From: Proteobacteria bacterium ST_bin11
Lineage (GTDB): Bacteria > Pseudomonadota > Gammaproteobacteria > Methylococcales > Methylomonadaceae
Direction of reading: 5' to 3'
Length of the DNA: 11,261 bases
NCBI GenBank assembly: GCA_002083615.1
Contig: MSXO01000011.1
Coordinates: 79,515 to 90,775 of the forward strand
The notes beneath the pieces are model-generated. The model was not told the origin of the DNA and did no database searches. It was given only the letters and a program-made list of their open reading frames with translations. A program made the position numbers and the translations under genes. Shown in pieces: positions 1-7,200 of this stretch. Each line of letters starts with the position of its first letter. The first letter of the stretch is position 1.

Positions 1-1502
1 CTCGCCTTGGTAACTCGATTCTGCACGTTGCGAACAATAGTCGAGGAGACCAAGTGCAGTTCTGGGTGAGCGTCGATCAACTGGATCTTGACTTCCTGGG
101 CGTTGTTCTGCTGTCTTAGCGTCAACGAGGAACTCTGTCGTGGCCGCTTTTCCTCGTCGTCGTTTTCGTCGTCGTCCACCATATACACGGAAATGCAATA
201 GCCTGTGCGCAACTTTGAAAGAATCGCCGTACAACAATCATCAAAGCGCACGCCACTCGAGGCAACTTCTGGCATTCGCATGTAGCAGTCCCAGATGTTC
301 ATCATGGTCTCGACAAAGTAGAGTTTGTTCGCCTCGTTCAACTTTGTGACGTCGCCAATGAACACGCCGTTGTACTTTGGCACCACGTCGTCCAGATACT
401 TGTTCAAGGCGACCACTCTACTCGCAGCTTCACCGCGTCCATGACATTCTCGAATGTAGGAGACCAACCAGATGTTGTATTGGCGGCTTGCCTCGTAGGC
501 TTCCGCTTCGAGAATCTTCATGTACTCTTCGCCATGAACACGTACTTTCCACGCGTGTTCCGCCTGCTTGCGCCATTCACAACGCTCAAGGATCTTCAGT
601 ACCAACTCTTGAACGTTTAGCTTGCCGTGCATCCAGAGGACGTAGTCAACATCGCGAGCATTCGTAGGAAACAGCCGATAGAAGAAGATCGCCTCCACCT
701 TGTCGCGCTTCATGACTTCTTCGCAGTATTCCCGCGTGTAGCCGCCGCTTCCACCTTCGCTAAAATCGTTGAGACTGGCGCCGAAAGATCCATCGGCTTC
801 GCGTTTAAAGTGCTCTTCGTAGTCGTCTTTGGCGAATTCGTCGAGATCAGCGTCGGCGACACCGTGCTCTCGTTGAGCGTCGTCGGCGTTATCTTGCGTG
901 TCGCTTGCGTGAAATCCATAGTTGCTTTGCACGTAGGTTACACCACCGCACATGAGCGTGTCTCGATCCTTTCCACTTCTCGCCAGGGAAACGAGACGAT
1001 CCATGCAAATTCCCGTTAGCCCGCAGACGCTTCCTTCCGAACCCACGACAACGTTGCGACACATGGATCCACACTGATGGACGAGCAATGTTGCATTGCA
1101 CACGTAGACCTCTCCCGTGGCACACAAGAGCTTTTCACCAACGAAGAACTGCTTGTTTGCACTGTGAACGTGTTCAAACCTACAGGTCATGCAACACGAA
1201 TGGTATCGTTGTATCTGCGCAATGTAGTTTTTTCTTCCCTTCTCTCTGGCTCTCTCCTCCTCCGTCCAACGTCTTTCGTCCTTCTTGATTTGATGAAGTC
1301 TTTGTTCGTTGAGCAGTCGAAATCGATCTAGCTCTTTTTTAACCTGACGGGCATCCGCAGACGGCGATAGAGGCGGCAACAAAGGTATTGGTGGCGGTTG
1401 TCGTGGCGGAGGAAGAGATCTGAGTTTCTCTGGAAATAGGAACTTCGACTCGGCCTTGCCAACGAGATAGTCGGTTTCGATTGCACGTAGAACGTCAAGC
1501 AT
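1..1502 (-). CDS. Partial CDS, cysteine/histidine cluster protein, possible herpesvirus UL92-like late transcription factor
   Basis: Reading the minus strand from the ATG at 1502, the frame stays open for 500 codons to the left edge, so the C-terminus is missing. Seen: a proline-rich stretch (residues 31-47), a charged helix (about 55-95), then a cysteine-rich module (C103, C104, C107, C127, C135, H142, C144, C148, C160, C166) containing HQC-x3-C and EGSVCGLTG. An acidic segment follows (about 205-240), then a mostly helical region with a late FDDCCTAILSKLRTG segment. Known: herpesvirus UL92/ORF31-family proteins, part of the viral late-promoter initiation complex, carry a C-x-x-C / H-x-C / GSVCxxTG-type cluster and a helical C-terminal part. 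Inferred: a much longer, diverged UL92-like zinc protein acting in the nucleus. The family match is from memory of the motif only; another zinc-ribbon protein is possible. The CDS itself is near certain. The start overlaps the stop of the upstream small gene by 8 nt. Confidence 0.85.
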   Translation of the reverse strand, partial: MLDVLRAIETDYLVGKAESKFLFPEKLRSLPPPRQPPPIPLLPPLSPSADARQVKKELDRFRLLNEQRLHQIKKDERRWTEEERAREKGRKNYIAQIQRYHSCCMTCRFEHVHSANKQFFVGEKLLCATGEVYVCNATLLVHQCGSMCRNVVVGSEGSVCGLTGICMDRLVSLARSGKDRDTLMCGGVTYVQSNYGFHASDTQDNADDAQREHGVADADLDEFAKDDYEEHFKREADGSFGASLNDFSEGGSGGYTREYCEEVMKRDKVEAIFFYRLFPTNARDVDYVLWMHGKLNVQELVLKILERCEWRKQAEHAWKVRVHGEEYMKILEAEAYEASRQYNIWLVSYIRECHGRGEAASRVVALNKYLDDVVPKYNGVFIGDVTKLNEANKLYFVETMMNIWDCYMRMPEVASSGVRFDDCCTAILSKLRTGYCISVYMVDDDENDDEEKRPRQSSSLTLRQQNNAQEVKIQLIDAHPELHLVSSTIVRNVQNRVTKA

Positions 1503-1758
1503 CCTTCTTCGACGGAGGAAAACTTTCGATTTTTCTCACGTTGAAAAATTTCTTTTCGTCGTCGTCTTCTTTTTCTTCTCGACCACAGGCAATAAGTCGC
1601 GCTCTCTCGACTTCAAGCCGTCTAACCGTTGCTTCAAGCTGCAAGAATCGACGTGTAAGCAATTCGATCTTTTCTCTGGATTTCACGCGTTCATCGGCGA
1701 CCAACGTAGTGTCTTCGGACATGCTAGGGATTTTATTTTTTTTCTTCGTCGGTGTCAT
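1495..1758 (-). CDS. Small charged coiled-coil protein of unknown function
   Basis: An 87-residue protein if the ATG at 1758 is used. ATGs at 1722 (75 residues) and 1779 (overlapping the previous stop) are alternatives. It begins with a lysine-rich MTPTKKKNK segment. Residues about 20-58 form a probable amphipathic helix or coiled coil with leucine/isoleucine/valine spacing (IELLTRRFLQLEATVRRLEV). An acidic EEKEDDDEKK patch and a basic tail follow. I recognise no family. It sits 7 nt after the stop of the 750-residue gene, and its TGA overlaps the ATG of the large left-edge gene (8 nt shared), so the three could be expressed together. The 1722 start is also attractive: it gives a 43-nt AT-rich leader like those of the right-hand genes and lies beyond the polyadenylation signal at 1732-1737. 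The gene is short, so it could be spurious, but helical periodicity and tight packing support it. Confidence 0.6.
   Translation of the reverse strand: MTPTKKKNKIPSMSEDTTLVADERVKSREKIELLTRRFLQLEATVRRLEVERARLIACGREEKEDDDEKKFFNVRKIESFPPSKKDA
1732..1737 (-). terminator. Polyadenylation signal AATAAA (minus strand)
   Basis: TTTATT on the plus strand reads AATAAA on the minus strand. It begins 28 nt beyond the stop codon of the 750-residue gene (1766-1768), a usual position for a 3' end signal. It lies inside the longest version of the following small gene, so it would cut that reading frame unless that gene starts at 1722. Confidence 0.5.
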
Positions 1759-1765
1759 CGTAAAA

Positions 1766-4018
1766 TTAAATGTAACCATCGGCGTCGTCGTCGTTAACTT
1801 CAACAGCGGCGGTAGCAGCAGATGCAAGCTGAGCTTCGACTTGTTCGAGCTTGACGAGCATCTCCGCCTTTTCAGCTTCGAGCTGCTTCGTTCGTTCAAA
1901 CGTGGACTTTAGCTTTTCGCGAAGACCAGTGAACTTTGCAGAGTTCGTCTTGTGTCGAGCTTCAAGTTCTTTGATGCGTTTGTTCGCCTTGTCCAAGAGG
2001 GCTGCGAGCTCTGAGTGAGATGAGCGAAGAGCTTCTTCTGCAAGCCTAGCCTTTACAATCATTGGACGCATCAGGCGTTTTTGTTCGCGCTCCACGTAGA
2101 AGAGAGCGTCGTTAGTCGACAAGTTGATTGCCTTGATCAAACCTGCGTTGGCTGGCGTGCACGGAACAGTTTCAGCATCCAGGGGCGTTACAGCTTCAAC
2201 GCCCCAGTGAGTCTTTGCCGTTGGAAAAACTTCAAGTGCTCCACGCACGTTATCTCGTGCAAGTTCACTGTTTTCCTGGTTGAAGAAAGAAAATACTCCC
2301 CAGAGATGAGGAGGAAGACGAACTTCCGACGAGAGACCACCAGCCTTACGTTCAGCGATGAGGAAATGCTTTCCAGGACGCCTGAAGCAGAGTTCGCCAT
2401 CAGGCTTGTCAGGAGAAACGAACCTGTGAGTAGGATTGAGGCGATTGTCCTTGACGCGCGAAGCGATTTCCTCGAACATCTCCGACGTCTGCTTAGACAA
2501 CATGCCGTGAAGCTGTTCGTGATAGCCTCGCGAACAAAGCTCAGTGCCTTCGTCGCCAAACAGTTCTTCAAGTTGACTAAGCACACTCTCTTCTGGAACT
2601 TTAAGCGTCTTCAAGAACATCGACAGTTCATCGTTTCCACCTTCGGCGTTGTTGTTATCATCGCTGTCCATAGTCGCTTTCGACGACGATGCACTCTTTG
2701 AAGTTGAAGCACTCGGAAGTTTGGGCAGAGGCGGAAGCGTTGAAGACGCCGCCTTGGGCTGATCGACAGACTTTTTCAAAGGTGGAAGTTTTCCATGAGA
2801 AGACAGCACTGCATTGGACTTCGCGGTTCGTTGACGCTTCTTCACGATCTTTCCTTCGTCGTCATCGTCATCGTCATCGTCATCAACGTCATTTGTATCG
2901 GAAGACTGGGCTTCGACGTTTTCATCGTCGTTGTCTTCGTCGTCATCGTCGTCGAGTTCATGACGAAGGATTCGCTTCGAGGGCTTCCTGCGTTTTGCGG
3001 ATTTACCTTCGTCTTCGTCATCATCGTCGGCGGCAGCGCTGCTCGATGATGCAGCAGTCTTCTTTCCCTTCTTGGTGTTCTGCTTGAGCTTCAAAATTTC
3101 GGTGAGGTAGTTACTCGACGCGTCGTCGTGACAACGATACGTTCCCGCTATGGGAATCCACCAGTCGGTGTCCAACTGCATAAAGTAGTTGCCTTCCTTG
3201 AAAAGCTTGGCAACTGGGTCGACGCCAACTCGAGAAGAAGTTTCCTTCTTGCTGTCCTTGGACGAAGACGCTTTGCCGTCGTTTGCCAGGGAAGCCTTGA
3301 AGAGCTCACCATATTTTTTGATGGACTTCATCGTCATGTGAGCATCGAAGATCTCCCAGGTGTAGGCGTCTCTCTGAGCGGCTGTCTGTTCGACCAACGA
3401 TCGAGGGTTTGCGGTCAAGAGAGCGGGCGTGGCCCCATAGACTGCACCTTTTCCCTGTGGAGCACGATCCAAAAAGAAGAAAAGATTGGCTGCAGGCATT
3501 TCAGCGAGACTGTTGTTGCCACCATAGCGTAGGATCAGCGTTTTGATGAACGTTTCGAGGTAGGCAACCGGCGACGAGTGTTCATCGCCACCTTTCTTCA
3601 AATGACCCGGAAAGACGTAGGCTATCAACTCCCAACGAAGAGCCGAAACCCTCCCGCCTTCGCTGTTGAGACAATAGTAGGTGTCGGTGAGATTCAATGT
3701 CGCCGCTTGTTCACTCGGCAACACGCCAGCTATGATGTCCTGCTCAACTTTGATTTCGCGAGGCTTGTTGAGGGCGTTCTTCTCCTTGTAGGTATCGTAG
3801 ATTTTCCGAAGCCTGCTGAGCTTGTTCACAGTCTTGACGTCGACGTTCAAAAGCGTGAAGTAACGCTTGATCCAATCGACAGCTTCAGGTCTTTGGAATT
3901 GCTCTTGAGTTCTGGTTGCAGACGTCCCTTTGACAATCTGCGGCACGGTGGAGTTTTTAACTTCTTTAATGAAACGAGCAACATTCAACACCGAATCTTT
4001 CTTCGAGCTTTCAGCCAT
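1766..4018 (-). CDS. 750-residue acidic/basic nuclear-type protein with C-terminal coiled coil, function unknown
   Basis: Complete minus-strand frame from ATG 4018 to TAA 1766-1768. I do not recognise the family. Seen: a folded-looking N-terminal domain (about 1-315) with conserved-looking aromatic patches (residues 175-185 and 285-296, including TDWWIPIAGTY). A low-complexity linker (about 316-460) follows, with acidic runs (331-337, 356-369, an uninterrupted aspartate run 379-387), serine tracts, and two nuclear-localisation-like basic clusters (342-350 KRRKPSKRI; 393-400 KKRQRTAK). A second folded domain (about 464-645) precedes a long heptad-patterned coiled coil (about 645-735) and an acidic tail. 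Alternating acidic and basic linkers with coiled coils are common in viral nuclear and virion-core proteins, so a nuclear scaffold, DNA-binding or tegument-like role is plausible but unproven. The start lies 7 nt after a CTTAAG and is divergent from the large SF3-like gene. Confidence 0.93.
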   Translation of the reverse strand: MAESSKKDSVLNVARFIKEVKNSTVPQIVKGTSATRTQEQFQRPEAVDWIKRYFTLLNVDVKTVNKLSRLRKIYDTYKEKNALNKPREIKVEQDIIAGVLPSEQAATLNLTDTYYCLNSEGGRVSALRWELIAYVFPGHLKKGGDEHSSPVAYLETFIKTLILRYGGNNSLAEMPAANLFFFLDRAPQGKGAVYGATPALLTANPRSLVEQTAAQRDAYTWEIFDAHMTMKSIKKYGELFKASLANDGKASSSKDSKKETSSRVGVDPVAKLFKEGNYFMQLDTDWWIPIAGTYRCHDDASSNYLTEILKLKQNTKKGKKTAASSSSAAADDDDEDEGKSAKRRKPSKRILRHELDDDDDEDNDDENVEAQSSDTNDVDDDDDDDDDEGKIVKKRQRTAKSNAVLSSHGKLPPLKKSVDQPKAASSTLPPLPKLPSASTSKSASSSKATMDSDDNNNAEGGNDELSMFLKTLKVPEESVLSQLEELFGDEGTELCSRGYHEQLHGMLSKQTSEMFEEIASRVKDNRLNPTHRFVSPDKPDGELCFRRPGKHFLIAERKAGGLSSEVRLPPHLWGVFSFFNQENSELARDNVRGALEVFPTAKTHWGVEAVTPLDAETVPCTPANAGLIKAINLSTNDALFYVEREQKRLMRPMIVKARLAEEALRSSHSELAALLDKANKRIKELEARHKTNSAKFTGLREKLKSTFERTKQLEAEKAEMLVKLEQVEAQLASAATAAVEVNDDDADGYI
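2858..2884 (-). repeat. Trinucleotide GAT/GAC tract encoding a nine-aspartate run
   Basis: The plus strand shows an almost pure alternation of ATC and GTC triplets. On the minus strand this encodes residues 379-387 of the 750-residue protein, all aspartate. Similar but more broken tracts occur nearby at about 2930-2960 and 3010-3030. Such tracts change length by slippage and are likely to vary between isolates. Confidence 0.8.
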
Positions 4019-4265
4019 CTTCTCGCTTAAGCTTTCTCACGTGATTTGTCCCTTGACGCCCCTTCCCCTTTCTTCTTGTTTTTCAACGAGGACAGGTCAA
4101 TTTCAAACTGTTGTTGTTGTCGTCGTCGGTGCGCTAAAAGAAAAGGAGAAAAAGGTAGAAAATAAAAAATTTTTTTCTGCCCGGGATTTTCTTAAATTCG
4201 CCATCACCAGCCTTTAAATTTTTCATGATTTCACCAATTGAAAATTTAAATAGTATTGGAAAAGC
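4019..4265. promoter_or_regulatory. Divergent intergenic region between the 750-residue and 1517-residue genes
   Basis: This 247-bp spacer separates two start codons pointing away from each other and must hold both promoters. Seen: a CTTAAG (4026-4031) inside the palindrome GCTTAAGC (4025-4032), and an E-box-like CACGTG (4038-4043), both next to the minus-strand start. An A/T block with long A and T runs lies at about 4157-4178. Two TTTAAAT elements (from 4213 and near 4245) form an inverted repeat just before the plus-strand ATG at 4266. The TTTAAATAG near 4246 is the most TATA-like element but sits only about 15 nt before the ATG. I cannot place transcription starts. Confidence 0.55.
4213..4250. 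repeat. Imperfect inverted repeat upstream of the 1517-residue gene
   Basis: The left arm TTTAAATTTTTC (4213-4224) and right arm GAAAATTTAAA (4240-4250) are reverse complements apart from one extra A/T. They are separated by a 15-nt loop. The right arm ends 15 nt before the ATG at 4266. It could be a protein-binding dyad, a leader hairpin or a paired TATA-like element. Confidence 0.6.
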
Positions 4266-7200
4266 ATGAGCGACTTTAGCGACAGTGACTACGAGTTTCT
4301 ATCGTCGCCCGATCGAGATGACCTCGACGACGACAACAGTCCAATCAGCACAATTGTTTCGTTGTCATCTTTATCTTCATCGTCGTCAACATGCAGCGAC
4401 GATGAAGATGTTTATGCTATCGAAGAACCAGAGCTCCAACAACAACGTCACCACAGTCAAACCCTTCAGCTTGACGACGACGATGACGACAACGAAGAAT
4501 ATCAACAATCTTCTGCTTGCAGTTCATTGCCACCTCCATCGCCTCCAAAAAGAAGTTCGTTTGCTCTAAGCTTTGTCGATGAAGACAACAGCGAAGAAGA
4601 AGAAGAAGCTCCTCCGCCTATGCAACCATCGCCACCGAAACCCAGAAGTCACCGACAACCTCGAGAAGAGTTCGCCCCACTTTTCCCCTCGATCAAGGAA
4701 AAGTATTTTGAAGCCTTCGAGAACAACCTGCTAGCACAGCAGCAGTTTTCCATTGGGATTCCAAAGTTCGCTCATCTAACGAGCGTCGACCAGCTTATGA
4801 CCCTGCCTCCAGACGTCATCGGCTACTTCCATAAGGTATGTGTGACGGTGACAGAAGACGAATGCACAGCAGGTAGCACCTTTGGAAGCATGGCATTCAA
4901 CAACGTCTCAGGTCGAACGAAGCTCATGGAACTCGTGGTGTTCATCAACGCATTTTGCAGTCCAGCTATCGGAAGCTATAGCAATATGCACAGCATAACC
5001 GACTTGCCAACGGCTTCAACGTTCTTCTCCGTTGCCGAAACGTCGAGAAGCTTCAAGAAGGTCTACACCATTGTTGAACCTCTCTTTAGAAGAACGCACA
5101 CCGATGAAGGCATCGTCTTTTCGATCGAGGATCTCTACTCATCGTTGAACGTTCGCGGCTATCGCGTTTGGTTCCTCTTTGCCGACCCCAAGATCATTCC
5201 ACTGCAGGCTCTCTTCGACTACATTGAACGCCAGAACAAGAACGTTGGCAACGACGCTCAGTTTCTTCCCGTGACCAGGCAGATCATCGAAAATCACATG
5301 CGCATTCAATTCACCAACGAAGTGCTCTCGATTCCCGTCAATTCCTTGCTCTCCGAAGAGGAAATCGAAGAGCACGTTCAACAGAAGATAGAGCAGTATG
5401 CATCGAAGAATCTAAGTCAGCTCAACAACCGAGTGATGCGCTCCAACGAAAATCGAAGTAAGACACGCGAAGCCTTTGCGAAAAGTCAGGCCGCCTCTTC
5501 TTCGTCCACGTCGGCCATCGGCAAACTGGCTCACGGTCTAGGACACGACATCACCTCACCTCTGGATCTCTACAACATCTTCGTTTGCTACGAGAATCGC
5601 TGTCTCAACGAAGGCTGCTCAGAAAAGATCTGCGATGAGTGTCTCGAACTTCAGCCTGTGGAACAGTACTTTTGCAGTCTCACCGAAGCGGACGACGATG
5701 TCGACATCGACGCTATCTGCTATCGCCCTCTTCTCGATCATTCGATCACCGGAGGAAATCTCGCAACCTGCGGCAAACGTCGGAGCTTCGCGGCTTGTCA
5801 CGTCTACGCTCTCATCAATCCCACAATCCACTTTACCATGGACAATCCTGCGGTATTGAAGCGTCTTCGTTCGGAGGGCATCAACATCTGCGAAACGCAA
5901 CTCGATGAAAACAACTACACGCGCTCTGGCACCGACGAACAAGATCCCTACTCTTACTTCACGACGCCTTTCGATCAATGCGTGTTCGGAGTCAGCGCCG
6001 AAGTTCTGACGCACAAGAACTTCTTCACCATGGTGAAGCCCTGGTGCACGGACAACACCTCGTCCACACTCAAACTACTGACCACGGCGGTGAGCGAACG
6101 TCAAAGAGCACACATTCAGGCGCACAACAATACAATCTCGTCGACGGTGAACGTTGACTCGGAGTCTTTTCGTGCCGCCGTGATGTTCGATCGCCAGTGG
6201 GCAAACGTGATGCCAGAGCCCATAGCCCAGAAGCTTCGAAGTCAGCCCTACGTCGAAAAGAACGTCTTCAAGCTACAACAGCAGCTCTGCTTGTCGAGCA
6301 TGCTCAACAAACCCGGGCAGGCCAATGCGGTTGTTCGCATCATGCATGACTTTGATCGAGCTCGCATCAACTATCACAACAACCTCACGAAACTGCAGGA
6401 ACTCGCCCCCTATCTCTGCAAAGAAGACATTCGAGACTTCACGGCACTTCTCCAGACCGAGGGTATGCGCGTATTCAAGTCGTATTTCACGGAGAACGGA
6501 GATTCAACAGAACTACTACAAGGATGCGCCCGACGTCTCAACAGTAAAACACAGAAAGGCGAGTCCATCTTCTACGAGCTTCCTCAAATCGCGTGGAACA
6601 TCGACTCCACCTTTGCCAACTACATGCTCTGGCAGTACACACACATGGAGAACATTGGTATTCACCATTTTCACACAATCGCTATTCTCATGCGCTTGGC
6701 TGTTCTCCGCTCCACGCATTGCCACCACACCGACAAGCTGTTTAACCAGCCAACGATCATCCCCAACTACAACTTGTTTGGCTATGCAGGCACGGGAAAG
6801 TCCTACGTCCTGAAGATGGTGCAGATGATTACCAACCCGGACGCCTTCCAAGTGTCCATGACGTCGAGTTCATGCGCTCCATTCTCCTACTCGTCCAAGG
6901 ACGGCATCGTCAAGGTGGAGGACGAATACACACCATTCAACGACGCAACCAAGGAACACAAGCCACCCGAAGCAGTCACTGCACTTTCCGTTGAAAAGGG
7001 ACGCGTGACCGAACACGAAGTTTCGCGCAACCTCTTAACAATGGGAAATAGCAACGTTGGAGGCGTTGCCTCGGTAATAGAGAGAAAGTCCATGACAATC
7101 ATCACGCCACATCACGGTGCCTGCTTGAAGAGCGGCAACGACGAGTTCTATCTGGGAGAAGACACGTCGGTGAAAAGCCGAGAGCGAACAATCCTCATTC

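Noticed and set aside
280..320. Possible archaeo-eukaryotic primase DxD motif in the region encoded near 5150-5200 (residues about 296-312, VWFLFADPK)
   Set aside because: Only one acidic residue is present and the surrounding pattern is not diagnostic, so no primase catalytic site is claimed. Coordinates here are residue-based.
627..1019. Plus-strand open frame of 130 codons near the left edge
   Set aside because: It is antisense to the 500-codon left-edge frame, which has the conserved-looking cysteine cluster. The plus-strand product is an artefact of the complementary codons.
2081..2701. Long plus-strand open frame (206 codons) opposite the 750-residue gene
   Set aside because: It lies wholly antisense to a longer frame with clear domain structure. 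Its translation is low in recognisable structure, and open antisense frames are expected from the TCG/GTC-rich codon use here.
2857..3030. TCATCG-type repeats as a possible regulatory satellite
   Set aside because: They are in frame and simply encode aspartate/glutamate runs in the linker of the 750-residue protein.
3578..4030. Plus-strand frame of 150 codons reaching into the divergent spacer
   Set aside because: It is antisense to the N-terminal domain of the 750-residue protein, shows no recognisable motif, and ends before the true plus-strand gene.
6325..6813. Plus-strand frame of 162 codons inside the SF3-like gene
   Set aside because: It is out of frame within a 1517-codon gene, serine/threonine/arginine-rich, and has no domain. 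It is a shadow of the main frame.
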